A DNA stretch of 53,583 bases from contig JBKQPR010000212.1 of NCBI GenBank assembly GCA_052144935.1, positions 1-53,583 on the forward strand, written 5' to 3'. Source of the stretch: JOPF133 sp052144935 (GTDB taxonomy: Bacteria; Acidobacteriota; Terriglobia; Bryobacterales; Bryobacteraceae). Of the stretch, positions 33,508-43,017 are shown in pieces. Below the pieces are notes generated by a model. That model was not told the origin of the DNA, searched no databases, and saw only the letters and a program-made list of their open reading frames with translations. The position numbers and the translations under genes were made by a program. Numbering within the stretch: the stretch's first letter is position 1; the number at the start of each line of letters is the position of its first letter.

Positions 33508-35876
33508 ATGAAGTGGACTCTCTGGTTACTGGCATGGTCCCTGATGGCTGGCCGGGTCGAGGCGCAAAACGGCGGACCGCCATTTCGAATCACCGGGGCC
33601 GTGGTGAGCCGTGAGTTTCCCCCTGGTCCGGCGGATACACAGCGAGTCGATCCCGAGACCGAGTTCCTGACGACCGATCCTATGGCGGTGGTTACTTTCG
33701 GGTATACCGGTGGCAAAAAGGGAGACAAGGTGCGCGTGGAATGGCGGAATCCGTTTGGAGCCGTTGCCCAGGAGTGGGTGATCGACCAGGTGGGCGGCTC
33801 TTACGGTTGGTATCAGAACCTGGCGATCGCGGGGGCGCCCGCGTCCAAGATGCCGGGGAATTGGGAGCTGCGGATCTTATGGAACGACCAAGGTGTGGCC
33901 ACTTTTCCTTTTCGGATTTCCGTTCCGCCGGCGAGTGCCGTGCACTTTGCCAGTTCGACCGTGCTGCCGCGCGGCACCATGAACGTCCCGTTTTTTTTCC
34001 AATTCAAGGCCGAAGGAGGAGCGGCGCCCTACCGCTGGTCAATCGTGGGCAGCGCGCCGCCTGGGCTGACCCTGTCGCCTACGGGAGATCTGACAGGTGT
34101 GCCCTCACGCCGGGCCAGCTACAAGCTGGTCATCCGGGTGGAGGACTCCGCTGGCAATTCACTCACCCGGGGGTGGGGTTGGGAATCGCAGAAGTCTCGC
34201 CGGGGCCGCAGGTGACCAGCCACGTGCTGACCAGGAGCCCCGCCAGCCCGGATGCCTGCGCGACAGCCGCGGAAACCGCGAATTTCTCGAGCCAGGATCT
34301 CACCGCCTGGGTGGCTTTTTCGGTGGAGGATGCGGCGCCCGACGATGGCGGGCGGGTGGAATGGCTCGACCCATTCGGCGAGGTGTCGTCAAGTATTGGC
34401 TTCGCCCGCAAAGCAGACCCGCGGCGCTGCTACGAGTTCAATTTGCCGATCGCGGGGACGAAGACTGCGTCCATGCCCGGAAACTGGCGGGTCCGGCTAT
34501 TCTGGCGTGAGGCCGAGATCATGACGATCCCATTCCAGATTTCAACCGCCGGGCGCGGTGTGCTGCCAGGGCGGCGAGCGCTGGTGGCCGGCAATGGTGT
34601 CTTCAAGAAACTGCCTGGTATTCCCTCCGCGGCCGCGGATTGCACGGCTGTGGCCGAGGCATTGCGGCAGGACGGCTTTGACGTTACGGTGATCGAGAAT
34701 TCCACTTTGGAAGAACTGCAGCGCGCCGAGGGCGACTTCGTTGCCAAGCTTCAGGCGGGCGATGTGGCGGTGGTTTACTTCACGGGCTACGGTTTCCAGC
34801 GCAATGGCGACAACTGGCTGCCCGCGGCAAACTTCGACCCGGCCGACAGCAGGCCGACCGCCAATGCCTACTCGGTGCGGCGGTTGCGCGGGGAATTGGA
34901 TGAGAAACGCGTCAGATTGGCGGTGATCGTGCTGGACGCGGCTCGCGAACAACCCGCGCTGGCCGGAAGCGCGCAGAGCACGGGGCTGGCCCGGATGACA
35001 CCAGATGAGCGGACTATCCTGGTTTACTCGGTGCCGCCCGGACGCACCGAGAAATTGCCGGGAGATGCCGGGCCGGGCCCGTTTGCGCAGTCGTTTGTCA
35101 AAGCCGTCGGGGAACCCGGCATAGGCGTGCAGGAACTACTCCTGCGCAATCTGCCGAAGACCATAACAACGCTGGCTGCGGGGCGCGCGGCCCCACTCAG
35201 TCTCGTCGAGACCAGCGAGGAGTTTATATTTCGGACGCCAGCGGTGAGGCGGCCCACGGAGTTCGCCCCGCCGGCCGTTGCCCAGAAGCTTGCGGGCGCC
35301 TGGGAGTTCAGCCGGGCGGAAAGTGCCGATCCCAGGCTGCCGGTGGGGACGCTCTGCACATTCAACTTCACCCAGAATCGTGGCGCGTTCGGCTACGTGA
35401 TTTCAAGCTCCTGCAATCCTAATGAGTCCTTCTGGCGGGTCGACGGAGAGCGGTTGTACCTGGTCGGAAGCGGGGGCATCGTGACCAGCGTTCTATTGAA
35501 GACTTCGGAGGATTCTTGGAAGGGACCCTTTTTCGTGCCGGAAGGCACCGTGCATTACCTGATGCGCGCCGATGCGGCGTCCCTATCCGTCGAATCATTG
35601 CCTGCTCTGCCATGTGGCCGTCCCCTCAAGACAGAAATGACCGGCAAGCCGATCAAGCTTTCGGTTCGCAACGACAGCGCGGAGGAGAAATTGTTGGTGT
35701 GGATCGACGGGCAGGGACAGCCGCGGGACTACGGCACGGTGGCGCCCGGACAACAGCGGGTTATGGGAGGATCTTACCAAGGCCACGTCTGGATGGTGGA
35801 AGAACGCGACCGGTCGTGCGTAGAGTATTTTCGCGTCGGGGATCGAGAAGGGCTTGCGGTAATCGGGAAGAAGTAG
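33508..35876 (+). CDS. secreted protein with duplicated beta domains and a catalytically dead caspase-like domain (frame break inside)
   Basis: A signal peptide (MKWTLWLLAWSLMAGRVEAQ) opens a first frame that stops at 34215; the rest continues in the -1 frame from about 34180 to 35876, together about 789 residues. A domain with KVRVEWRNPFG and SKMPGNWELRILW recurs as GRVEWLDPFG and SMPGNWRVRLFW, with a putative Ig domain between (PPGLTLSPTGDLTGVPS). Then comes a caspase/C14 fold, ALVAGNGVFKKLPG onward. The catalytic His and Cys motifs (usual SGHG and DACR) read TGYG (Tyr at 34788-34790) and DAAR (Ala at 34941-34943), so peptidase activity should be absent. A C-terminal beta domain ends the protein. 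The break lies in a G-rich run, CCCGGGGGTGGGG. Confidence 0.8.
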
Positions 35877-35913
35877 GGGATTCGATCCAGCGAGCAACAA
35901 GACCGGCAGCGAC

Positions 35914-36336
35914 TTTCCTATGGAAGCCGGCGGTGGTAAGAGCACCCGGCTTGAACGGTGCGCCATTTAGGCTGTCGGTAGCGACTCCCTGCACCCCCGC
36001 TGGTGACCCATTAATCCACCAGGTGCCCACAGACATCGGGTTTGCCATGCCGGCCATTATCCAGTAGTGCTGCCCCGCGATAAGGGTTGGGTGTAGGACA
36101 GAATTGAGCGCGACAATCTCACGAGCAGATCCCAAGGGGACTTTCCATGATTCGAGGAGTGGCCCCGGGACTCCTCCGGCGTCTGTGTGGAGTCCGAAGA
36201 TCATCAGGTTTCGCTCAGAGCGTGAGGAGAGCAGACCTTTGAAGCAGCCATCGGTACCGGCATTGTTGCGGTCTTCTCCGAGTCCTGTTCCCGCCTTCCT
36301 TGCAGAGACAAATCCAGGATTCAAGAAGGCCTTCAA
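35914..36336 (-). pseudogene. fragment of a secreted PEP-CTERM-type (choice-of-anchor) protein
   Basis: Reading leftward, residues such as NLMIFGLHTDAGGVPGPLLE, IVALNSVLHPTLIAGQHYW and GVQGVATDSLNGAPF follow the pattern of acidobacterial surface proteins that end in PEP-CTERM signals (L-x-x-D-x-x-G-x-P-G-x-L-L-E-S-W, then L-x-x-G-x-x-YW). The N-terminal signal and the C-terminal sorting tail are both missing; the sense is lost after TTAGFHRK near 35914 where the pseudo-caspase gene ends. It is a central fragment only. Confidence 0.55.
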
Positions 36337-36377
36337 TCCTATCGCGATGCGATGAAGGCGCCAGGTAACTTAGCCCG

Positions 36378-36767
36378 GTGAAACAGTCGGCCTTAGCGGA
36401 AGATGCCATCCCGGTGATCGTGAAGGAGGCCTGGGCGTTCGCCGCTGCCAATGGCTTCCGGTGCGTGGAGGAATATTTTGGCGGGCACGAGGCCTCTTTC
36501 CCAGAGGCTGCCTGGCGGAGTATTACCCCCCTCACCCACGCCGGTCGGCACGAAAGCCGCTTCCGAGTAGGCCTTCACTCGCCGGCGGGCGTTTGGGGCC
36601 TGGCGTGGGCTCCTTTGGCTGGCCGGATAGCTTCCGATAATGCGTCATATCAGGCCGTTCTGGCGCGCTCAGGCCTTGTAGCTCTGTCTTTTTTTGCTCT
36701 GGCCGCGATGCGCGGGAAACGGTTGACAGAAGTATTGCGGATGAGGTTTCGTAGAGTCGGACGCTAA
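36378..36767 (+). other. possible gene fragment, coding-like N-terminal 48 codons
   Basis: From GTG 36378 the frame reads VKQSALAEDAIPVIVKEAWA, then ANGFRCVEEYFGGHEASFPE. Third codon positions are almost all G or C over this stretch, as in real genes of the window. After about residue 48 the composition changes and the frame ends at TAA 36767 without recognisable structure. It may be a truncated gene of unknown family. Confidence 0.25.
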
Positions 36768-36797
36768 CCCAAGCGCCTGGGCGGCGTCTTATACGCC

Positions 36798-37109
36798 ATG
36801 ACGGCGCTTCTCCACAACCTCCGTTACGCGATGCGCGTGTTACGCAAAAGCCCCGGATTTACGCTGGTCGCGGTGCTTTCGCTGACGCTTGGCATCGGCG
36901 CAAATACGGCGGTGTTCAGCGTGATTCAAGCAGTGCTGCTCCGGCCGCTGCCGTATCCACATCCGCAACGGCTGCTACGCGTGGGGCAGCCGGAGGGACT
37001 GGAAGCAATCTCGCTCTTTCAGTTCCAATTCTGGAGAGACAACGGCTCGATGTTCGCCTCGGCAGCCGGTTTCACCGGAGGCGGGGACGTCAGCCTGACC
37101 TCCGCCTGA
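36798..37109 (+). pseudogene. N-terminal fragment of an ADOP-type ABC permease
   Basis: The 103-codon frame begins MTALLHNLRYAMRVLRKSPG, with FTLVAVLSLTLGIGANTAVF forming the first membrane helix and LLRPLPYPHPQRLLRVG just after. This is the canonical start of acidobacterial duplicated orphan permeases (MacB/FtsX-type, TIGR03434), which are normally about 800 residues. It stops at TGA 37107-37109, before the periplasmic domain is more than begun. No continuation was found in other frames. The remainder is deleted. Confidence 0.85.
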
Positions 37110-37251
37110 ACCGCACGGCATCGCCGGCCCGAACGGGCGCCCGGCGCCAGGAGAGTTCTTTACATGGTCATCTCCGGCTGACCGGCCGCTACAGGCGGCC
37201 TCGGATTGCGCGATGATCTCCCACAATGAACAGGCTGCCCGGCCCGCCGGG

Positions 37252-38907
37252 TCATACACCGGCGGCTACGCGACTCGGGCCGGCTTGGGCGACGTCTTCC
37301 GGGCACCCATCCTTGATCAGCTTGAAATTCTCGATGAACCGTGCCGCCAGCGCCCGATACTTGCGGTCGTAATCCTCGCGGCTCGGCCAGGTGCTGGCAG
37401 GGTCGAGAATCTGCGGCGGAACGCCTTCGAATTCGAGAGGGACATCGAAACCGAAAACCGAGTCGGGCCGGTACGCCGCAGTTTTCAGCTTCCCCGTGAG
37501 GGCGCCATCGAGAAGCGCGCGAGTGTGGCGTATGCTAATCCGCTTGCCGATGCCGAACGGCCCGCCCGTCCATCCGGTGTTGACCAGCCAGCAGGTGACG
37601 CCGTGCTTCAACAGGCGCGCCTTTAGCATTTCCCCGTAGGCATAGGGTTGGCGCACCATGAACGGACCGCCGAAGCAGGTGCTGAAGGTGATTTCCGGTT
37701 CCGCGCCCAAGCCGATCTCGGTGCCCGCGATCTTGCTGGTGTACCCGGAGAGGAAGTGGTAGATGGCTTGGTCCGGAGTGAGGCGCGCGAGGGGAGGCAT
37801 GACGCCGCTGGCGTCGCAGGTCAGAAAGACGACATTGCGCGGATGACCGGCCATCTTCGGCGGAAGGTAGTTTTCGATGTAATCGAGCGGATAAGCGCCA
37901 CGGGTGTTCTCGGTGAGGGCGTCGTCATTGAGGTCGAGTCGGCGCGAGAGCGGGTCGAGGACGACGTTCTCCAGAATCGTGCCGAAGCGGCGCGTGCAGG
38001 CATGGATTTGCGGCTCGGCCTCGGGCGAGAGGCGGATGACTTTGGCATAGCAGCCATCCTCGAAGTTGAAGACGCCGCTTTCGCTCCAGCCGTGCTCGTC
38101 GTCGCCGATCAGGCTGCGCGTGGGGTCGGCCGAAAGTGTTGTCTTGCCGGTGCCGGAGAGGCCGAAGAACAGCGCCACGTCTCCATCCCGGCCAACATTG
38201 GCGGAGCAGTGCATGGGTAGAACGCCTTCAGGCGGGAGGAGGAAATTGAGGACGGTGAAGATGGTCTTCTTGATTTCGCCGCCGTAGCCGGAGCCACCGA
38301 TGATGGCGAGCCGCTGGGAGAAGTTGATGATGATAAAGGTCTCGGTGCGAGTGCCATCGATGATGGACGATGCGAGGAAGGACGGCGCGCAGATCACGGT
38401 GAACTCCGGCACGTGCCGCTTGAGGGCCTCGGCGCTGCGAATCTTCATGAACATGTTGCGCGCAAAGAGGCTGTGCCAGGCCTTTTCCGTGACGATCCGG
38501 ATAGGCATGCGGTAATCCGGGTCGGCGCCGGCGTAGCAGTCCTGCACAAACACGTCGCGGCCTTGCAAGAAACCCGCGACCCGCGTGAGAAGCGCGCTGA
38601 ACTTCTCGGCGCTGAAGGGCCGGTTATACTCGCCCCACCAGACGTGGTCTTCGGTGGAGTGCTCGCGGACGATGAACTTGTCGGCCGCGGCGCGCGCGGT
38701 GTGTTTGCCGGTGGTCACGACCATCGGGCCGAGATGGGAGATGCGCGCCTCTCCCCGGAAGACGACCTCCTCGTACAACGACGCGGTGGGGAGATTCCAG
38801 TAGACCCGGTGCAGGTTGGTCAGTCCGTGGTTCGCCAGGCCATAAATGCTCGCCAGCCTGCCGGCTTCCGGCAGCGCAGGCGACGGAAGATCGAGATAAG
38901 GGTTCAT
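37252..38907 (-). CDS. pckA: ATP-dependent phosphoenolpyruvate carboxykinase
   Basis: The 551-aa enzyme converts oxaloacetate plus ATP to phosphoenolpyruvate, the entry step of gluconeogenesis. Motifs: IVREHSTEDHVWWGEYNRPF near 77, FVQDCYAGADPDYRMPIRIV near 118, GGSGYGGEIKKTIFTVLNF with the metal-binding Lys/His set near 205-222, P-loop FFGLSGTGKTTLSADPTRSL near 250, and DDEHGWSESGVFNFEDGCYAK. Length is normal for the ATP type. ATG 38907 overlaps the stop of the aminotransferase gene in ATGA, which fixes the start. Pairing with an aspartate aminotransferase, which yields oxaloacetate, makes metabolic sense. Confidence 0.97.
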   Translation of the reverse strand: MNPYLDLPSPALPEAGRLASIYGLANHGLTNLHRVYWNLPTASLYEEVVFRGEARISHLGPMVVTTGKHTARAAADKFIVREHSTEDHVWWGEYNRPFSAEKFSALLTRVAGFLQGRDVFVQDCYAGADPDYRMPIRIVTEKAWHSLFARNMFMKIRSAEALKRHVPEFTVICAPSFLASSIIDGTRTETFIIINFSQRLAIIGGSGYGGEIKKTIFTVLNFLLPPEGVLPMHCSANVGRDGDVALFFGLSGTGKTTLSADPTRSLIGDDEHGWSESGVFNFEDGCYAKVIRLSPEAEPQIHACTRRFGTILENVVLDPLSRRLDLNDDALTENTRGAYPLDYIENYLPPKMAGHPRNVVFLTCDASGVMPPLARLTPDQAIYHFLSGYTSKIAGTEIGLGAEPEITFSTCFGGPFMVRQPYAYGEMLKARLLKHGVTCWLVNTGWTGGPFGIGKRISIRHTRALLDGALTGKLKTAAYRPDSVFGFDVPLEFEGVPPQILDPASTWPSREDYDRKYRALAARFIENFKLIKDGCPEDVAQAGPSRVAAGV

Positions 38908-40124
38908 GCCCATTCCCTCACGAGTTTGCGGTCGCCCAGATACAGTTCGTTGGGAGCGCCCGGATCGAGCGCCCACTTGGTGCGGTCAATGCCTTCGGTG
39001 ATGTCCGTGACGGTTCCGCAGAAACTGAGCCGCAGGTGGCCTTCCATGCCGAACTCGCGGCCGGGAACGGTGACCACCCGGACCTTGTCGAGCAGAAGCC
39101 GGGACAGTTTCTGGGAGTCTCTCTCGTAGGCACTGAAATCCGGAAAGCAATAGAATGTGCCGCCGGGCTTCGCCACTTTCACGCCGTCGAAGGCGGCGAG
39201 GCGGGCCAGCATCACATTGCGGTTGTTTTCGAGCGTGAGCCGCAGGCTCTCGATCGACGACTGTACGCCGTTGAGCGCACCCACCGCGGCCCACTGGGAG
39301 GGCGCTGCCGGCCCGGAGGTTTCCTGCGACTGGATGTTCGTCATCGCGCGGATGAGATCTTTGCCGCCGATCGCCCAGCCGATGCGAAAACCCGTCATGG
39401 CGTACATCTTCGACACGCAATTGATGACCACGAGTTTAGAACTGTCAAGACTGCGCACCTGGGTAAAGCGGTAACAGTTGGTGGGCGTGCGGCCGTCGAA
39501 GATGAGCCGGTTGTAGGTGTCGTCCATGATCAGATACAAGTCGCGCTTCTCGCACAGTTCGACCACGCCGGCAATGAACTCGTCCGAATACACCACCCCC
39601 GAGGGGTTGTTGGGGCTATTCAAGATGATGGCCTTGGTGTACGGCCCAAGAGCCTCCGCCATCTCTTCCACGGTTGGCTCGAAGCCGCCGTCGCGCGCGG
39701 CCACGGGTATTGGCACGCCACCCGCGATCTTGATCATCTCGGGATAGCTGACCCAATACGGCGCCGGGAAAACGACTTCTTCTTTGGGATCGACGATGGC
39801 GTGCAGCAGCACCATAATGGACTGCTTGGCACCGCTGGAGGCAATCACGTTTTCCGGTGCCACCAGGCGATCGTAATGCTCCTCGGTGTAGCGGATGATG
39901 GCTTTTTTCAGCGAAGGGATGCCGTCCGCCGGGGTGTATTTGACGTCGCCCGTCTGGAGCAGGGACGAGCAGCTCACGATGGCGTCGATGGGCGCCTTGC
40001 TTTTGGGTTCGCCTCCTCCCAGATGGATGACTGGTTCGCCCTTGTCCTTCAGCAACGCGGCGGTCTCGTTCAGCTTCAGGGTGGGCGACTCGCAAATGGA
40101 CCTTGCTAGTTGGCTCAAGCTCAT
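38904..40124 (-). CDS. aspartate aminotransferase (class I/II, PLP-dependent)
   Basis: The 406-aa enzyme has the fold-type I pattern: GEPVIHLGGGEPKSKAP near 29, KYTPADGIPSLKKAII near 61, ASSGAKQSIMVLL near 96, YWVSYPEM near 123, ILNSPNNPSGVVYS near 170, DDTYNRLIFDG near 202 and the PLP-lysine segment NCVSKMYAMTGFRIGW near 237. The catalytic Arg lies in HLRLSFCGT near the end. AAGGAGG lies 8 bases before ATG 40124, preferred to 40178. It transfers the amino group between aspartate and 2-oxoglutarate, giving oxaloacetate for the coupled pckA. The specificity is inferred from context and general similarity. Confidence 0.9.
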   Translation of the reverse strand: MSLSQLARSICESPTLKLNETAALLKDKGEPVIHLGGGEPKSKAPIDAIVSCSSLLQTGDVKYTPADGIPSLKKAIIRYTEEHYDRLVAPENVIASSGAKQSIMVLLHAIVDPKEEVVFPAPYWVSYPEMIKIAGGVPIPVAARDGGFEPTVEEMAEALGPYTKAIILNSPNNPSGVVYSDEFIAGVVELCEKRDLYLIMDDTYNRLIFDGRTPTNCYRFTQVRSLDSSKLVVINCVSKMYAMTGFRIGWAIGGKDLIRAMTNIQSQETSGPAAPSQWAAVGALNGVQSSIESLRLTLENNRNVMLARLAAFDGVKVAKPGGTFYCFPDFSAYERDSQKLSRLLLDKVRVVTVPGREFGMEGHLRLSFCGTVTDITEGIDRTKWALDPGAPNELYLGDRKLVREWA

Positions 40125-40395
40125 CGGTCTGTCCTCCTTCTGGAAACACGGATTCCGGGATAGCACCGGTTTGGGCAACTGACAATACCAGTATATGAGA
40201 CCTGATGTGTGGAAGATATGGAGGCCGGCGACATAGTGTTGGCTTAGCGGCCGCCCAACAATAAAACAACATTCGACAGGCGGATCGGAATCATAATGAG
40301 TTCCTGTCCGGCCATATGCCGGAATCCTGAAAGAGACCAGAAAGCATTAGTAAACAGGTAGCAGGAGCCACTTCGTCTCGCCATCGAAGAGGCCT

Positions 40396-40458
40396 GCGCA
40401 TTATGCTATAGTTCTTCGTCTGCGATCATCAGTTAGGAGGAACTATAGCATTATGCGC
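40396..40458. repeat. 19-bp inverted repeat with one mismatch
   Basis: GCGCATTATGCTATAGTTC (40396-40414) is mirrored by GAACTATAGCATTATGCGC (40440-40458) with one mismatch and a 25-nt loop. It is AT-rich against a GC-rich background. It lies 280 bp upstream of the aminotransferase gene, next to the CCACATAA cluster, and could be a recombinase or regulator site or an insertion-sequence end. Confidence 0.65.
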
Positions 40459-40514
40459 CCCACTGTCTTTTCCGCTAACGTGCTTCGCCAGTTTCTGCGC
40501 AGAAAGGCTGGACG

Positions 40515-40565
40515 CCACATAATTCTGGAGGCCACATAACCGGTATTATGTGGCGCGCCACATAA
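40515..40565. other. cluster of four CCACATAA motifs, including a perfect 20-bp palindrome
   Basis: CCACATAA occurs at 40515-40522, 40532-40539 and 40558-40565, and inverted (TTATGTGG) at 40546-40553. The last two make the perfect palindrome TTATGTGGCGCGCCACATAA, and 40531-40554 is a second, overlapping hairpin (GCCACATAA-ccggta-TTATGTGGC). Spacing and symmetry resemble core sites of tyrosine recombinases or an operator array. No recombinase gene is in the window, so the role is inferred. Confidence 0.55.
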
Positions 40566-41129
40566 TGTGCAGGAAAACTGCACGCAATGGCGAAGTCGCA
40601 ATTCGCCACTCCGGCGGCTCGCATGTCTGGATCCACGCGTGGCTCGTCGCCAAACTGAAATGCCCCCGGTTGCCGGGGCGTCGCATGCCGGAGGCCGGCC
40701 CGCGGCATGCGACGCTTTCGCGTTACCTCGCCTGGGACGCGACGCGCCGGCGTGCGCCAGGCGGCGCGCACGACGATGCCGGTATTCGTATCGCGCTCGG
40801 CGCAGGCAAGCCGCCGGGCTTCCCCAAATCGCTGCCTGCGGCGCCCCTGCCGGCCGCCAGGCCGAACCAGTCTCGCCGCCTCACGGCGTCCCGCCCGCTG
40901 CGCGGGGGCGGCGGCCAGGCGACCGCGGGGCGAGAGTGTCCGCGCGGCGACGGCCGTTATGTAGCGAATGAACCTCTGGTCGTAAAGCGCCTCTATAACG
41001 CGCCTGGCCGCATTCATCACGGGTCGCCTCCGCGCCTGTCGTAACGCGAGGCGCAATGTACCTTCTGGGCCGACCCCCGATCCGCGTCGGCGCCGTCGTC
41101 AGACATAAGGGTCGCATGCTCACCCGATG
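40566..41129. other. region without recognisable genes
   Basis: The 564 bp before the alcohol dehydrogenase gene hold several open frames on both strands, but all give Arg/Pro/Ala-rich translations with no domain, and none has a plausible ribosome site. The composition is extremely GC-rich from about 40670 to 40960. I see no RNA gene in it. It may be decayed coding DNA. Confidence 0.4.
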
Positions 41130-42200
41130 TCACGAACTGGGTGTGAAAACCACTTTATACGCTTGCTTGGGAGTGCTGAGCAGCAGATCAAAGGCCCGCT
41201 TGTGCTCAGTTAGCGGCACACAGTGTGTAATCATCGGGCCGGCCTGTACCTGCCGTGAAAAGATAAGGTCGTACGCCTCACGCACGTCATCGTAGAACGC
41301 GTTCGAAGACGACGTGATGGTTCTTTCGGATCCCAACAGGGTGGCATCGAAAGGCAGTGAAGTGGTGTGTACGGCGAGGTTCACGTACGCTCCCGACGGC
41401 TCCAGCAGGGGAAGGGCTTCGGTCATGGTTTCATTACTTCCGACCGAATCGTAGACAACCGCGACTTCCGGACGACCCGGATGGGCTGCCAGTGCTTTTC
41501 GAATCGATCCTGGATCGATCGCTGTAACGTCAAATTGCCTCAGTATCTGCTGGGCGAAAGAGGATGTTTCCGCAACCAGAACCCTTCCAGCGCCCCGCAC
41601 CCTCGCTACTTGCGCAATGCTCAGCCCTACCGGGCCGCCTCCCATGCACAAAACGGCGCCGCCCTTCGGAATCTTCGTCCTTCCGGCCGCGTGGACCGCG
41701 ACGCCGAAAATGTCTGCCATGGCGGCCTCCTGGAACGAAACACCCTCGGGAATCGGGTACACTAAATCTCCCCACGCCAGGCAATATTCGGCGTAGGCGC
41801 CCGGGTAGAACTCCATTTCACCCCAGCCCTGCCCGTGGCCGATGTGAATCGTGTCTTGGCAGAGGTTGTGGCGGCCAGAGCGGCAGAACTCGCATTCGCC
41901 GCAGACCCGGTATGGCTGTACGCCGACGCGGCGGCCCAGCAGATATTCATAACGCGCTGAGTTCACCTGCACGACCACGCCGGCGTATTCATGCCCCAGG
42001 ATGATGTTTGGAGGATTGTCGACATGATGCCCGAGCGTGTGCAGCGCCCAGGGGTTCTCACCTTTCCAATATCGGAGGTCACTGCCGCAGATCCCGCACG
42101 CCTTCACTTCGATGAGGACATCTTCTGCCCGCGCTAGCTTGGGTGCGGGCACCTCCATGTACTCCAATAATCCCGGACTCCTCAACACCACGGCCTTCAC
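41130..42200 (-). CDS. zinc-dependent alcohol dehydrogenase (MDR family)
   Basis: The 356-aa protein starts at GTG 42200. It has the medium-chain dehydrogenase layout: catalytic-zinc segments KACGICGSDLRYWKG (Cys near 37) and ILGHEYAGVV, and a structural-zinc loop CGECEFCRSGRHNLC with four Cys. A Rossmann fold follows, with GGAVLCMGGGPVGLSIAQVA, then VLVAETSSFAQQ and VVYDSVGSNETM. It probably oxidises or reduces a polyol, threonine-like or sugar substrate with NAD(P). The substrate cannot be read from sequence. No operon partner is seen; codon use is slightly less GC-biased than its neighbours. Confidence 0.93.
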   Translation of the reverse strand: MKAVVLRSPGLLEYMEVPAPKLARAEDVLIEVKACGICGSDLRYWKGENPWALHTLGHHVDNPPNIILGHEYAGVVVQVNSARYEYLLGRRVGVQPYRVCGECEFCRSGRHNLCQDTIHIGHGQGWGEMEFYPGAYAEYCLAWGDLVYPIPEGVSFQEAAMADIFGVAVHAAGRTKIPKGGAVLCMGGGPVGLSIAQVARVRGAGRVLVAETSSFAQQILRQFDVTAIDPGSIRKALAAHPGRPEVAVVYDSVGSNETMTEALPLLEPSGAYVNLAVHTTSLPFDATLLGSERTITSSSNAFYDDVREAYDLIFSRQVQAGPMITHCVPLTEHKRAFDLLLSTPKQAYKVVFTPSS

Positions 42201-42689
42201 GCATTGCCCCCTAATAGCAAGAATTCACAATTGATGATATCCCTCGTGTGTCTAACCTGTCTATCGGTGCTGTGAGGGGCGTGAGGGGCCGTGAGGGGCC
42301 GGCGCCAACTTGCTTCGCACGGTCGAGAGATCGCTTCACGGCCGGGGTCGGGTTGGTGATTTCGGTAGCTGAACGGATGGTGATGGTGGCGGGCGTCTCG
42401 TGCTCCTCGTGGCGCGCAACTACTCTTTGGGCGTCTTTCCGCCGAGTCCGGAGTAGCCAAAGGAACGAGTGCGGCCATGCGACCGCGGGCCGGGAGGGTC
42501 CAGCCGCGCGGGCAGCGCCGGCCGCTGCGACGCCTTTGGTGGTGTGCTCCTGGTGCTGGCGGCAGTGCGTACTGAGATCCCCCGCGGGAAGGCGCTCTTT
42601 CCGAGGTGCCGCGTCGCACGCCCGATATAGACCTTGACCGCTGCAATAAGATCTTCGCGGCGGGCGCTCGCCGCATCCGGGCGCGGGTC
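42201..42689. other. region without recognisable genes
   Basis: The stretch between the dehydrogenase start and the first chimeric fragment has only frames with Arg/Ser/Pro-rich translations. A short GGGGC-rich direct repeat (GCGTGAGGGGCCGTGAGGGG, 42280-42299) is present. No gene or RNA can be supported. Confidence 0.4.
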
Positions 42690-42945
42690 CCGATCGCGCT
42701 CTGCCCCTCCAAACCCCGATCGACCGCGACGGCCGCGAGGGGTCCGTGCTCGGCATCCTCATCGAACAGGCCTTCTCCGCCGGCCTCGAGGGGACCTGCG
42801 TGGTGGTCTGGCCGGGCTATCGCCCATGGAAGTGAACTTCGGCAGCGCCGGGACGTCCGCCGAAGTCGTGCCGGTTTTCGTTTGAAACGGTGGTCATCGA
42901 GACCGGCGTCTTGCAGCTCTGGTGCGTGGCCCTTCGCACAGGACC
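42690..42945 (+). pseudogene. chimeric fragment A: nucleotidyltransferase start joined to Hsp70-like end
   Basis: From about 42690 to 42820 the DNA matches, with scattered differences, the beginning of the sugar nucleotidyltransferase gene at 46.5 kb (residues for LIDRDGREKSVLGILIEQA and CVVVWPG). At about 42822 it switches to SPMEVNFGSAGTSAEVVPVF, then, in a shifted frame, TGVLQLWCVA, which match the C-terminal part of fragment B, an Hsp70-family end. Frames are broken. It is a decayed, more diverged copy of fragment B with an internal deletion. Confidence 0.65.
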
Positions 42946-43017
42946 TGCACGAATGAAGGCGAAACTATGTAGTCGGCCTATTTTTGGCCAGATCAGTCGC
43001 GCGACTCACCCAGCGGT

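Noticed and set aside
40550..41044. 164-codon Arg/Pro-rich frame before the alcohol dehydrogenase
   Set aside because: Composition is that of random GC-rich DNA; no start signal, no motif, and competing frames on both strands are equally long.
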